From Sclerodactyla briareus (taxonomy: Eukaryota; Echinodermata; Holothuroidea; Dendrochirotida; Sclerodactylidae): a stretch of DNA of 64,000 nucleotides. Under the pieces are notes generated by a model. The model did no database searches, had not been told where the DNA came from, and worked only from the letters and a program-made list of their open reading frames with translations. Numbering within the stretch: the stretch's first letter is position 1; every line of letters begins with the position of its first letter. The DNA is taken from the NCBI GenBank assembly GCA_026419785.1, contig JAODTK010005563.1:62001-126000 (forward strand). The letters are read 5' to 3'. Shown here one piece after another: positions 1 through 13,089 of this stretch. A program made the translations under genes and the position numbers.

Positions 1-2048
1 CGGTAGCAGGGCAAGCAAACATAAATCAAGTTCAAATTGAGCATGTAGGCTGCGAATATAACCTGAAGTCATTCAAGGTGGGAACCCCCCCAGACAAATT
101 TCTCGGCACGCGCTGATAGGCCGACATGCTGATACACTCAGACAGTATTCCTATCTCCAAAATGGCAGCCTCTTTGTGTTGTGAAAATGTTGAAATTGAC
201 GGTGTTGATTCGGGAACAGACGTTACTCGATCGATAACCGAATACAGCAAATGCACCATAACTAGCATGTGCATAGAAAATGAAGTGTCTTCTAGAACCA
301 TGAACTGTCGGATCCCCATTCCCTCTAAACACAATCACTAACTGATAAATTAGTACGTGCTTTGTGCAATTACAGCTGATACTGCCCAATCCTCCGAACA
401 ATTCCTCCTCTGCCCCCTAGGAAATGCTGGCTACGTCATCGGCAGGATGCTTCCCAAACAGATAATGGGGTATTAAGTCGATTGGGACGTAGTTAGCTAG
501 TGGACTTGATTGCGTGGACTGGCTTCCATTAAGGTGTACAGTGGCTCAACACCCCCACCTCCCTCTCGCCCCCTCGCACTAGGCCCCAGTGAGAGTATTC
601 AGCCCAAGGGCGCAACCACCCATTGGAAGTTGAGGAGGGGGTACAAAGCAAGTTCAGCATCTATCGGTGTGTGCAAATAACGTCATGTATCACAACACTT
701 ATGATTGTTGGGGGAACGTTCTCTAGGCCTATGTATAAATTTACAATTTTATTCTTTTGATATGAAAGGCCTCCACAACTATATGACAAATTCTCGCCTT
801 CTTCACTAAAGCGGCATTTTGATTGTTTATTTTGACAGATAGTATCATTGAGCTTGGATGATCCATGGCCTTCAACTACACCGATGTCAACGACACCGAC
901 ACCAACGACACCGACACCAACACGGTACCTACGAGTGAGGCACAGCCAGTGATTATGACTCGCCTGATCATGCCGGTGTGGATCTCGATCACAGTTATGA
1001 GTTTCATACTCTCCTGGTAAATGTGGATGGATTTGACGAATACCTAGGTAGAGTTTCAAGGGTGATTTGAGGGAGAATGAGGAGGCTGGAGCGGGGGTGA
1101 GAGACTGTAGTGGGAGGGGGGGGGGGGGGTTGAGGTTTGTGAACATTCGTATTTCGTCAATCTCGTTCGCGGAAGGCACGGATAGTTTTGCCTGGGAACG
1201 TTTTCTGCATCTCGAGTCGTGGTGTGTTCGTGTTTTGTTCTCGAAATAGTCTGAAAGCTTCGTCAACTGCGGACAAGCTAAACTTGTGAGTGACATGCGT
1301 AACGTTTGCAAAATCTCGCATCCTTCACGAATAGTTCTGGTGCCTCATTAAAATCGCACTTCAGACGAAAAGATGCTATCGTATGATGTATTACACTTAA
1401 TTTTTATTTTTTTCTTCATCACACTTTTTAGTATTTGCTCAAGGTAGTCAACATACAGAAACAATGCATCAGTTCAGAAGTATAGCTTGAAACCAATAGG
1501 CTAACTAACGTTTCGGAAAAAGTTACCAACTTTTAATTAGTGTTAACCATTGAGTGATTGGTGTTGATTGTGTTTTTCCCGGTGCAAATTGGACATATTT
1601 GGTATTTAGTTCAATATGATACGACAATAGCCAGAATATATTCAGTTCCAATCTCTCTCTCCCATGCATGGTTTCCTGTCAAAGGTCTACGGTAGGTGTC
1701 GCAGTGGTCGACGGCAGTTAGGCAGAAAGGTGGGGTAGTGACCCTATAGTGTCGTTTGATTGCGGCAAGAGATCTGAAAATTCAATCGCGCTCCCTGCCT
1801 GGTGCTTCATGAGAGCTATGTGTCGCGAATGCCTGATGTGGCTTGGGTTCTTTGGACATTCGGTATACTGCTTATAACACCTGGGAGGTAACGCCTGTTC
1901 CATTCCTTCTGTAAAAAAGTGAAAATGGTGACTACCAATTAGGAGTTTTTCTAGCGTAGGCCACATCAGTATGTGCCTTAGTGTATCGTACTCCAACACA
2001 TGAACCTTGGACCTTGCCGGAGGGCGAAACTATACAAATATATTTTAT

Positions 2049-2072
2049 TTTTTTAATTATTATTATTATTAT

Positions 2073-2124
<52 letters not shown>

Positions 2125-2292
2125 TATAATAATAATAATATATAAAATAATAATAATCATAAAATAGTACATAATCATTAATAAATAATGATTAATAGTA
2201 ATAATAAAATGATCATAGTAAGTAATAATTTATTATATTCTTATTATTATTAGTATTATTATATATTAAATTATTATTATTTTATTATTATT
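2049..2292. repeat. (ATT/TAA)n AT-rich microsatellite
   Basis: About 245 bases consist almost only of ATT and TAA trinucleotides. The tract starts as ATT, switches to TAA near its middle, and decays into imperfect AT-rich sequence, so it could fold back on itself. It has no coding content. Confidence 0.95.
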
Positions 2293-3390
2293 CACGTGTT
2301 ACACATTTTGGGTATCATCGGAGTTCGCAGGCGTTGTGTAGGAATGAGAGGTTGTATTTTTACATAAACGTTAACTTCCAGACGAATTGGTGACCAGTTT
2401 TGCTATGGACGTGTTGCAATTTTCACACCAAATCAGATTGTTGAGAAAAGTGAGTTTTGAGGCGTGTGTTTGTGAGGGGGGGGGGGGTCTATGGCAAACG
2501 AGCAGCACGGTCCAAGAGTTAAAATTAGGAAAGCAATCCTCGTTTCTATTCCGTCAGACTTCACTTTTTTAATATTATCCATTTTTTTTAAAATGTTTCC
2601 CAACTCTCTCGGCTGCAGGCATTCTACGACAGGTCACCATGTACCCCCCCCCCCCCCCTCCTCCTCTCCACCACTCACGCATTTTCATTCTTAATATTCC
2701 CGTTCCTAGAGTAGTGAACCTCTTCTGTAATATTCATAAACTATTACTGGGCGCCTATTTGGTGCCTTATTTAATGTGTTTCCTTCTGTGGGGGGGTCTT
2801 CTGTCTAATCTGTCTTTACTAATTGCAATCAATTACTCTATAAAATCGCGTAGGTCCATTCGATTTTGATTAGTCACCTTATTTTTGATGTTGGAGAATG
2901 ATTGGGTCGATGGAGACCATTCACACAATTGTAGTGTCCACCAAAACTAAGTGAAGCTAAGTATTAACTTGGAGAGGTTTACGATTCCTTGTTGCTTTGA
3001 GCAATTCAAAGAGCCATTCAAAATTATGAAAACAAAAACGAAATGGGTGACGCCCTGTAACATCGGTGCCCAGGGCATGATGGTAATCATTATAAGGTTG
3101 TCAAAGAAGCGGGTTGTTTTATTTGGCTCTACCTTTGACCCAGCTAATTACATTACTCATCATCGGACACAGAGTATATGTCTGCTGCGTTTCAAGTTGT
3201 CTTTATTTTCAAGAAGAACATCAGATAGAAAGATATTACAAACAGTCATCTCATTGTTCCAATATTCCCGAAACATCACATTTGAGAGATTATTCACATA
3301 CGTGTTCCTTTCGCGCCAGAATTGCGCAGCCTGGCCTTTGATTCCTGCCGAAGCAAAAGAAGCTATGCAGTCACGCCATCCGTGCGTAAT

Positions 3391-3419
3391 GTGTGTGTTG
3401 TGTGTGTGTGTGTGTGTGA
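3391..3419. repeat. (GT)n microsatellite
   Basis: A short run of GT dinucleotides with one TTG interruption lies just upstream of a TGACC-rich dispersed repeat copy. Confidence 0.9.
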
Positions 3420-3429
3420 CACCCCTTGG

Positions 3430-3860
3430 TCAGGCACGATATCTAAAGAATGCAGCATTATGAAGTTCAAATTAGGTATGTGGGTTTGGACATATATAAA
3501 GGATGACCCCTATAAACATGGGTTTTGGTGCCAGTTCAAGGCATCAAGGTCAACGAGAAGGGCAAACTTCAAGAAGCTTGTCAGCACGATATAAAAAGAA
3601 CGCAAGCAGTTAGCAGGTTCAAATTAGGTATGTGGGTTGCCGAATGGTGAGGATGAAACCTATAGTTTTTGGTGTTAGGTCAAGGTAAGTCATTAAAGGT
3701 CACCATGGGACAATCCTTATATATCTTGGCAACGAAACATTTTAGGGGGATATCGTAATGGAAAGTTTTGTTCGTCTAGGCGAACTTCATCAGGGTAACC
3801 TGCTTTGACCTCATTTGACCGTTGACCTCGTTTGACCTTTCGACTTGTGACATTGAGTGC
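3430..3860. repeat. TGACC-rich dispersed repeat, copy 1
   Basis: The segment contains closely spaced TGACC half-sites, phrases such as 'aggtatgtgggtt', and the string 'gttcaaattaggtatgtggg' twice, about 140 bp apart (near 3.47 and 3.62 kb). It ends in a block with TGACCTCATTTGACC and TGACCTCGTTTGACC. Similar half-site-rich blocks recur in at least ten other places in the window, so this is a dispersed family rather than a gene. The exact ends are not visible. Confidence 0.6.
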
Positions 3861-4751
3861 TAATTTTTTGTGATGACCAGATTCGTCTTGTGAGACAAAC
3901 CATAAAGTGAATTGGACTAATGAAATACAACACTCCTATCACGAGGCTATCTCGAGGAACGCATATGTGTGGAAGGTCAAGACAGCCTAAACACTGGAAT
4001 GTTGTTAAACCTGACGAATGAATATTTGTGTAGCCACCCCCCACAACCCCATGCAACCGCACGCAAAATAGTTAGGAGGCTGTGTCAGGTAAAAAATATT
4101 TGACATATATGTGACCATGCCCGATATATATCCCTCAGGCAGAGGTATGTGATACCAAATTTGGAAAACCTGCACTTTTAGATGCCATCCAAGTCTAAGT
4201 GTGTAGTATTACTGTGTAAATACACCTGTATGACTCCCCATTGTCCACCTTTTCATTATACACACAATTCACCTGGACAGACTGATATCGTCTTGTGGCT
4301 TAAGCTCTCAGTGTAGCCATGATACACTAACACAAAATCGAACCCAGCAAAACCGGGAACAGTACCCTACCTACACCAGCCCCCCCCCCCCAACACGACA
4401 GAGACCCCACCTCACCAAACGAAGGTCTCTGCCCACAATTGCAGAATGAGTTGAGCTGAGTTGGGCTTACAACAGTAGATGAAAACCTTTCTGAAGGCCT
4501 CAGTGAAATTTAGCATTTTAGATGTCTCCAAAAACCTATTTCTGTTAAAGAAAGAATCAAAATTAATTAGACAAAGAACAGATATGTTTTAACATCTGGG
4601 GTAATGACAGAATGACCCATATTTCCTAGCCCTGTACCTAGCAAAAGAATACGGTTGTCATCGTGGAAACCTCCAAATCAGATCAATACTGGCATAACTG
4701 GCTATACTTGAAACTGCCAACTCCTCTACTTGTTGCTTCCACCCTCCCCCT

Positions 4752-4774
4752 CCCCCCCCCCCCCCCCCCCCCCC
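4752..4774. repeat. Poly-C tract (about 23 C)
   Basis: An uninterrupted run of about 23 cytosines sits in a pyrimidine-rich stretch. The opposite strand is a long G-run capable of G-quadruplex formation. This is one of many long G or C homopolymers in the window. Confidence 0.95.
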
Positions 4775-6469
4775 TCTGTTGTTGTGACGGTCAGGTTAAA
4801 GCTAAACATTCTGAGGTCAACAGAGTGAGATCGAGTCTGAAATAGCCTATCAACCAATACCTACCCAACAAGCAGAGGTCATTAGATTCTACGGTGCAAT
4901 TTGGCACTTGTTTGACCCCATATGACTTTTGTATGTACTGGTACGTCCCACTAATTTGTAAAATTTACGCGAAAATTTAAAGTTTTTCCTATGTGAACAA
5001 AAGTTGCCGGATGGGGACTTCATTTGTCCCTGACAACAGTCAGGGTCATTTTGAAGTCACCGGAGGTCAAATTGCTTACTTTTTTGTGATTTCCAAACTT
5101 TGTTAAAATTGAATAACACTTCAGATGTGAATGGGGAAGTAATTTGTTCTTTCTCCACAAAAGTAGTAGAAGGAAGTGATAGGGCAGTGAAAGGAAAGGA
5201 TAATATTGGAATTCCAAGTGTGCGACTATATAAAATTTTAAGTGAACAAACAATATCTAATTAGGGTGTGATACAAGTTTTCTGGGTTGGCCTTATTAGC
5301 CATATCCTGTCAGCTATGGCAAGGAATCACGAAACAGTTTTGTGTCTTGTTCGTAAGGTAGACCTACGCAACGTAGGATCATGCATTACATTCACTGTGA
5401 AACCCAACGCATTGGGATACCTCGATACATCTGAGGTAACTTGCTGCATGGACATTTTCGGGTTTACTCAGCTAGCTTTTCGTTTATAGAGAACATTATT
5501 CAAGTCCGGTGAACTTAAAAGGTTCCAGACAGCAAGTTACCTCAGATGTATAAAGTTTTCCTAATGCGATGGGCTTTACAGTGTTGAGAAGATCACAGCT
5601 CCGTTTAAGGGAAAACAAGCATGGGACAATCTTATAGACGTTTGATACCCTCAATCACAATTTACTTCTTCATGTATAGATCATCACGACGAAAGAGGTT
5701 TCTCTCTAGCTTGGTTTATTAATTTAATCATCTGTGTAACAGGAAACAATGTCTACAGATAAATGATATCACCTCTGTTGTAAATTCCATCACTATAGGT
5801 GTTCCAGGCGTTCTTGAATCTTTGTTATTGATATAAAGGATGTTCATTTGGTCAGTGCATGGCATTTTAAAATCAACCTTCATGCGGACGGTAACTGTAC
5901 GGCAGTCGGCAGTTTCTTAGTAATGTCGCTGATATAGAACTTGTCTCTGTAACAAGCGGGTTCAGGGCAAATCATTGCACAAAGACGCCTCAAAGTCCAC
6001 TTTAATTTTGTTCCATCCAGCTTAGAGAAATGTTGCCCTTGTCCCCTCCACATGGTATAATTGTTATTCCCTTCCCGAGTCTACACATTTTCTTGGACCA
6101 GTATAGATTGCAATGGTCCCTTCATATAAAACACTATATGTAGTAGAATCCAGTTTTCCATTATTATTTATAGACTGAGAGTTGTTTTCCCAGGCATATT
6201 CCTATTAAAATATATTATTGTGTTGTCTTGCATGTAATTATTATGCACCTTCAAAGACCCGATTTTCAGAGAAGTCCATGTCGTGAACTTTTGAACCTGA
6301 GCATTTTGAAATATTGTACTACAATTCTCATGTTCAATGTAAATCATGATTCTGTTGCTTTGCCGAATGCCAAATTGTTTAGCAGAGACATTTCTCGTTT
6401 TGACACAGAACTAACTCTGATATCAGATATCTAATGTAGATTGGAATTATCTCAACATATTATCATTAT

Positions 6470-6760
6470 ACAGGTCTTGCGCTCTGGAATTCTCTCCCGA
6501 ATTACCTAAAAACTAACCTTTTCTATCACGCTTCGAAATTGGAAAAAAACATTGAATCCTTGGCTTATTATTATTCTATTTCACATATTGCTTTTGGTAG
6601 CTACATTGCAAACTCCTCAACCATGTTACATATTTTATGTGTTACCAGTATTAGGTGCTTTCATACTTAGACGTTTCCATGTTTCGCAATATGTTTCGCA
6701 TTATATTATGTCACATACTGTTCCACACTCTGGCAAACATAGTTGAAATAAAGTTGAATC
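6470..6760 (+). mobile_element. Non-LTR retrotransposon 3' fragment
   Basis: Translation beginning near 6,478 reads A-L-W-N-S-L-P-N-Y-L-K-T-N-L-F-Y-H. This matches the conserved tail found after the reverse transcriptase thumb in many CR1/jockey/RTE-type LINEs (consensus 'LWNsLP..lk....l..FK..Lk..L'). The copy is 5'-truncated and frame-broken, and the downstream sequence is A/T-rich. It is an immobile relic. The family assignment beyond non-LTR is uncertain because the catalytic domain is not visible. Confidence 0.6.
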
Positions 6761-6799
6761 AAACTAAAATGGAAGACCAGAAAAAAAGTGTTGCCTATT

Positions 6800-9250
6800 T
6801 ATTACTACCCTCACCTATTCCTTCCACCTCATGCCGACACAGCACACAGGTCGAAAAGGATTACGTATTCGATTCCATGCAAACCTGTTTCAATAAGTCG
6901 ATCATAAACAAACATTACCCAGAAACTATTATTAATTCTATTTGTGCTAGTTCGTCATTTCTGAAGCAATATTTACCCAGCGCACAGATGTGGAAGCCTA
7001 TCTCGGAATCAACTTGAGGAGAATAAATATAAAATAACATATCTCAGTTCTCAGATCTCAGTGAGCCCTCTGCGGAACAACCTAACTAACTTAACTTCAA
7101 CCTAATTGTGCATAAGCTTAGTAGCCTTATCTATAATATGTTGAATAGGGCGATCTGAAAAAAGCTGTAGGGGGGATCGTAATATAAAAACTCTCAGCAG
7201 TTCACATAATACGTAATGAACACCTAAAGGTAGATGGATCACAAAGAAACTACTTGTTTAAGTCGAACACGGCCACACGTCTCCAAACCAAGGCCGCACA
7301 AAAACTGCGTAGAGATTCCTTACCCGAATGACAGTGACTAAAGCATAACTAACATATTATCCTTGTGTGAAACTCCCTCACAACCCCAGAGCTCAGTAAT
7401 ACGCCTGTCATTAATTCTTTGTTGTTTTGAGGAGGGACTCGATTGTGGTATATATCATATATATCATGGCCACTATGAAAAGAATGTATTGATAATCCTG
7501 GTCTCATGTTCACAATGAAAAGAGGGTGAATTTTTTTTTTCTGAACATATCATATCGTATTCTGAGAAAACTTTAGGTCATAAATACGCCAAAGATGAAA
7601 GTGTCCAAAATTTCGATATATTCATAAAATCAACGACGCACAGATTCCAACTTTGTAACAGAGCTGTATATGTTTGCAGAATGCAGTGCACTGAGTGCAG
7701 TGGCGGGGTGTTCCAATGACTGCGGTACCGCCACTCCCACCATTTATCGCGAACATCGAGAAGTTGAGGTTAGTTATGTAGGCAGACGGAGGGCAAACAA
7801 GAAGAGTATCTGTTCCGAGGAAATGGGAGACTGAAGATTCGAGTCAAATATCGACCAACGGATGGGAGGAAAACTGGACCAGTTGCAGGGGCGAATCCAG
7901 GAGGACACAACAGGCGCGCCCTCCAATTAGCTTCTGAAGAATGATTAAAAAAAAAAGAACGTTCATGTACTTGACTGAAAATATCACAAATAGGCTTGAA
8001 AATTGGTCACACATAGCACCATTTTGCATCTCTGCCTTCTTCGGAAACAAACAGTTTCAAAAGGGGGAGGGGGACTTCCCCCCCCCCCCCCTATTGAAAA
8101 ATCCTGGATACGTCCCTGTAGTTGAATAGGGGAAAAGGCTTGAATCGTCGGAATTTGTGCCCAAATGCATGATATAAGCATACAACATGAACATGGCTCC
8201 AGCGGAGCTAATTTTAACAGTTGTAGAGTAAGGACAAGGAACACTGTTCTTCCGTACTGCTATTAAATATATTAGCGGTAGCCAATATGGTGAGACCCAG
8301 GAACATGCCTCTTCGGCGGGCGAGAGAATTTAGGGGAAATCATGAGATTTCCTCGGGATGGAAATTTCCGGATCATGATAACCGATACTGAACAGCCTCG
8401 AATGGCTCAGGAAGTGCCATTTCCTGGTATCTAGGGTATTTCAAGACTCATTTTGGGGGGTACGCTCCGCGCTAACTGATGGTGGCGCTCCGCTCCGTTT
8501 GTCGATCCCAGCGTCTCACACGAATTTCCCCTCCCCCCCCCCCCCATCCAATAAATTTGCGCCCACCTTGTAGACCTTCAGTGCTGGTCAGATCCGCCCT
8601 TGGTCGATGCCAACACCTAACAATAACCCAAGCTTCCAGTGGCGCACCCATGCTTTTTTTTGAGTGGGGCTGATGACTGAAGTTGTTGGGAAGACTATCT
8701 GAGAGGAGCCATGGTTGGCGCGGAACTCTTTTTTCAAAAAGAAGGACTCCAAGATGGGCTGGGAATCGCCCATGGCGGGGTCCGCAAGAGAGCTCTTGGA
8801 AGTGGTATCTTCAGTATTTTTTCAGATCGAAAGCTCCCCCCCCCCCCTTAACAATAATACCAGATTTCCGATAATAATTGAAACCTCTTTGGAGTTTTCT
8901 TCCAAGTTTTCTCGCTTTTGGGGAGTAGAGGAAATCGAGCCCCCCCCCCCCTCTTTTTCTATCAAAGGGTAAAAGCAAAGGCTTCGCTAATTACATCAAA
9001 AAAACAAAATGACAGACTGATTTAGACTAAAGTGAGAATATCAGAGTAGACGGAACAGCGAGAAAGAGGAGTGCTGATGAATGGAAAATAAAGATGGTGG
9101 AAGAATCGATAGCCCTCATGCACATCACTATGGCACGTGTATGTGTTTGCTGAGTCATATTGCACGTGTGTCCATGCCAATGATCACCGGGAATACGGAA
9201 CGGATATCGGGTGGCTGATTCGTTCAATGCGACAATTCCGAGGAATCAAC
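6800..9250. other. No gene recognised; poly-C/G tracts and repeat debris
   Basis: The stretch holds several poly-C tracts (near 8.08, 8.53, 8.84 and 8.94 kb). It also holds short phrases of the type 'ggggcgaatccagga' and 'ggcgcacccatgctttt' (7.89, 8.10 and 8.64 kb), which read like end fragments of short DNA transposons, and CpG-containing phrases of the kind 'gctccgctccg'. The open frames are short, low-complexity and unsupported by splice context. Confidence 0.5.
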
Positions 9251-9253
9251 ATT

Positions 9254-9578
9254 TTAATGAATAATAGAAAAGTCGACTGTTCTGGGTATTATTAATTTCA
9301 CCACTGCAACGGATTGCAACACTGCATTCCTTATCACGAAATCAAACGGAACAACGCCATACAGGTTGTCTAGGTCATAGTCTCTAGTGGGTATAAGGGC
9401 CAGTCTGCGCAATCTCACGGTATGGAAAGAGAATAAAGAAGTATTTCGAGGAGGCAGAGTGTTCAATCTTTGCTGAAATTCGTGAGCAGTAACAACTATT
9501 GGACGGGCAACATCAAGCTGACCGTTATGAGCCTCCGTGGTGTATTCGCGATCTCTTGGGTCGTTTTGGCTATTGGCC
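9254..9578 (-). CDS. Candidate exon, unknown protein
   Basis: On the - strand a good acceptor (pyrimidine-containing '...tatcttcacag') precedes an open frame of about 107 codons from 9,578 down to a stop at 9,254. Composition is ordinary for a globular protein: a polar N-terminal part (N-D-P-R-D-R-E-Y), a middle with T-A-H-E-F-Q-Q-R-L, and a C-terminal part with D-Y-D-L-D-N-L-Y-G-V-V-P-F-D-F. A possible donor (gtgaga) near 9,412 would end the exon earlier. I do not recognise the family. It stands out because neighbouring frames are low-complexity. It could be an orphan exon, a transposon fragment, or chance. Confidence 0.3.
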
Positions 9579-9599
9579 CTGTGAAGATATTGGTAAGTC

Positions 9600-12500
9600 A
9601 GTATTGGCGTAAGAAAGGGGGGGGGGGGTGTCTTTAAGGACAAGAGAATGATGGATGTGGCGTGGAGTGCGGTATTTATCCTAAGAGGATGCTCTTCCTC
9701 TTTGGTTTATATATTAGGAAAACCAATAAGCTCACGAGATGTGGTTCACTTCAAAACAACTAAATGACACTCCACTGCAGTCAGACTGGTCGAGAACATG
9801 TTTTACTCGAAGTCCATGTTATGTGCACGCCCGGAACGAATACTATACCCCAAGGTTTATATTCATTTTTATAATCGTTGAAATGTAGTACGGCAGCTGC
9901 CGTATAGGGGTTTCTTCGCCTTTGTCTGTTTTGTGGCAGATTTCAGAATTAGGGTAATCATCAATGTTTCTTGGATTGGAACTCCATAGGATTGCATCCA
10001 TTAACGGACAGAGTACATTCTCCGACCTCGCAGCCCAGGGAGTAGATAGGGCCTACCTACCGGCCGACACAATTCTGAGTTTATAATTGGATCGATCCAG
10101 TCACTTGCCGAGGCTATTTTGAAATGTCGCTGATTGATGAGTTTAGACTTTATTTAGGTCTGGGTTTTAAATCGGATTTCTCACCCTCTGGCTTTGGGAA
10201 CATTGCTCATGAGCCTGGTTGCAGTTCGGATTGTGTCATCATCCAATCTGTGCCCAACATTGTGACCACGAAAAAAAGGAATATTGGTTTCTCCTTGTTT
10301 TCTCAGTTTTTTTACAATTCCCATTGTCTTTTGGTTCTTCTAATGTCATCTTGAGGTAACCAATCGGACAAAGTATTGAACCTTCTATACGAAATATTTC
10401 TTCAATCCGTCATATATTTTGGCTTTGTGCTTTTGAATGAGGTCATATTGTCACGATAAGCTAAGGTCATTGAGGAGCAAATATTTTAAATTCTGTGTTT
10501 TTTTGAGGGCTACTAACTCGGTTCTTAGGTTGTTTATAGCAGTATAGTGACTGATTATCATGATTTGGGGGCCTGGGCATTTAGTCGCTTGAGGTAACAA
10601 AAAAAAGGGAATATTGGTTTATTCTTGTTTTTATCAGTTTTTTTTTTGTTATCAATTCGAGCAGTTACTCACCGGATTGCGTTCAATTGTTAGTCTATGG
10701 TTACGTCCTGTCTGTGCCAGAGACCATTCAGAGTTACCTTAAAGCACCCCCCATCAAAGGCGTTCGAACATTTTGGGGAACTTCCTACCAGTACCATATG
10801 AAAAAGGTCCTCGGCGCCTGGAAAATTAAGCTCAAAACTCGCCTAGCACTCCTACCCATTTTACAGAATGATTGGAATGTTGGATGAAACACGCCAAAGT
10901 GTTAATCAGTTTCTTGGTGCTGTGTTACCTCACTGCGGGGGAAGGGGGGGGGGTTGGCTGTTCCGTTTTTTGTTATGGGTAAATCATAGATGAAACCACA
11001 TAAATTTATGTACTTTTGGAAAAAAAAAAGTCTGGAAATGATGCTGACTGGTAGATATTACCGAACCATCAGTCAAAATTCCTTGGGAATGGATGCTCGA
11101 CAAACGAAAACGAAAAAGATGTAGTTTATGTCCCCCATAAGCTTCTTAACTGATGGTTTATGTCTTAAGCGAGACGTAATTGCTTTCATCAAACACTTGC
11201 TACTTATCAGACTTTTAAACCCGTGTAGGCCTAGATAAAATGTTTTACCAACAGCAATAACGGAGAGGGGTGGGGGTCGAGTATTCCGCCACTGATACCA
11301 AGAAGATTAAAATGTGCATTCAGGCAAAATCTGGCTGATTGAGGGCAATGTGAAAGATTGCATGATACTCGAGCACCCGATTGAAGTACAGTCGTGAACC
11401 TAGTTATGCTTCTATAATACTTCCTATTATGGTAAACGATTTCCATTGCCCGGTCAGTAAAATCTGCAGTGAATGCAATCATTCCTCGACACACCTTGAA
11501 GAATGGCAAAAGTTAACCAAAACCAGTTTTGTAAAGCATTCCACTCTAACAGAGCTCATTGAGGGATGTGATGCGTCTAAAATTGATAGCCCAGAAAGTG
11601 GTAAGAAATGTGTTCAATTCATAACAACGGTTCTTGGATTATACAACTTACTTCCAAACCCTGACCAGTGAACGGGTACGAAACATCTTTGTTGAATTTA
11701 TATCGAGGAAATATTGCAATTATCAGTTGTTGTTGTTTCACAAATCTGTGTCCTTGACAATTGAGTACTATAAACAGTCAAGTTATAAGCGTGCAAAACT
11801 CATCCTTCCCCTTATTCACCCTCCCCTGTGTCATTGGCGTTACTGAGAGAGCTGTCTAGCGGGGCTCAAGTGCGCCCTCATTTATAGCCTCATCCTCTCT
11901 ATTGATAAATAAATGCAATGTCCCCTAGACAGTATGATTTTTTCAATTCATTGGTCACAATTGTTAAGCGAGGTTTGTCGCCACTCCCCCCCCCCCCCCC
12001 ATTGCAAAGCGTCACCGATACCACTCTGTCACTCTCCTGGCGATACCGGATGATGCTGTGCACGTGTACATGCTGGTATATACCACTCAATACCGAAGTA
12101 ATGATTACATGTGTACGCAAATGAAACTGGTTGCGAAGTGGTATAGGTAAACTTATTCAAGCTGTTTGTACATTGTTATTCTGAACCTTCTATGTGTTAA
12201 TGTAGGTTAACATGACTCACATGCGCTTATGCATATTAAACGCTATTGTAATAGGAACATGCAGTTTGCACTGCAATCTGAGAAATCTTTAAAAGATTCC
12301 AGACGTCATCAGCAATTGGTTCACAAGAACATAGAAATATCTATGGAGGCACTACTATCGTTTAAAACGAGACTTCAAATATATACCTCTCAGATTACTG
12401 AAATAGCCTGGCGGATACTTGTTTGTAGTCACGCAAATGTGTGATTCAATGTGTGAATCACGTTTAAATTATTCCAGAGCTTTTACAGGCTACTCCCCCG

Positions 12501-12777
12501 ATCTCTATCCGCGGCAATATTGGGATGATTCCAACTTCCGAACTGAAACATGATCTTAACACTATGCGTTCGTATGATAATTAACGGAGTGACATTGACT
12601 CGGCTTCCAGATAGATCCGTTCATTATTCCTCCATGAATGGTGCGGAGAATACTGTGAAGTTGGAACTATTTTGTATGACACGCACCCCCCGGATTTTCT
12701 AAACCAATTTTTGGATTGTTTGGTGGAAAGAAGTAATATTTTTCTGTTCCCTTGCCCTTACTGAAAAGTCTTGCTAT
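9600..12777. other. No gene recognised
   Basis: The stretch contains G-runs at about 9.62 and 10.94 kb and a C-run at about 11.99 kb. Two imperfectly repeated phrases ('aaaaaaaggaatattggttt') occur near 10.27 and 10.60 kb, each followed by a T-rich block. Overlapping open frames at 11.38-11.85 kb encode Cys-containing peptides without a recognisable family and without convincing splice sites. I would not annotate them. Confidence 0.5.
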
Positions 12778-13025
12778 CACTGTAAAGCAATTTACTATAG
12801 AATCGTAGCGGAGTTACCAGGAATTTACTGTAAATTGAGTTGTCAGTAATATTCTATACATTCTTCACAGTTCACAGTGAACTACTGTTAAATTTAGAGT
12901 AAACTTTTCACTGTAACTTCCACTGCAGTTTGCTGTAGAATTTACAGTGAATTACTGGCAACTCAATTTACAGTAAATTTTCTGGCAACTCTGCTGAAAT
13001 TCTACAGCAATTTGTTTCACAGTGT
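12778..13025. mobile_element. MITE-like inverted repeat element (about 250 bp)
   Basis: Left arm: CACTGTAAAGCAATTTACTA, then a middle with GGAATTTACTGTAAATTGAG and GTCAGTAAT. Right arm: the reverse complement of the same parts (GTGAATTACTGGCAACTC, AATTTACAGTAAATTTTC, ACAGCAATTTGTTTCACAGTG). The arms are roughly 100 bp each and imperfect, so the whole element is a near-palindrome with no coding capacity. That is the form of a non-autonomous DNA transposon. The repeated ACAGTAAATT motif resembles palindromic elements known from fish genomes, but I cannot confirm common origin here. Confidence 0.7.
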
Positions 13026-13089
13026 AACCTATTCTCATAATCATATCCCCGCGACACGATTAGTGTTCGGAGGTATTTATGGTTTTGGA

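Larger units (their letters stand above)
1..6469. other. Gene-poor stretch, no supportable gene
   Basis: I see no exon with both splice signals and family resemblance here. The stretch holds an AT-rich trinucleotide tract (2.05-2.29 kb), a GT microsatellite (3.39 kb), several G or C homopolymers (near 1.12, 2.48, 2.65, 4.39 and 4.75 kb, the last about 23 C), and copies of the TGACC-rich dispersed repeat around 3.43-3.86 kb and 4.90-5.07 kb. Open frames of 60-216 codons occur but show no recognisable domain, have biased low-complexity composition, and overlap on both strands as expected by chance. Confidence 0.6.

Noticed and set aside
661..1311. 216-codon - strand open frame
   Set aside because: Low-complexity Val/Gly/Asp repeat of GTCGGTGTCGGTG-type sequence plus a G-run; no domain and no splice context.
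2951..3463. 170-codon + strand open frame
   Set aside because: Ends in Cys-Val repeats from the GT microsatellite; no recognisable family.
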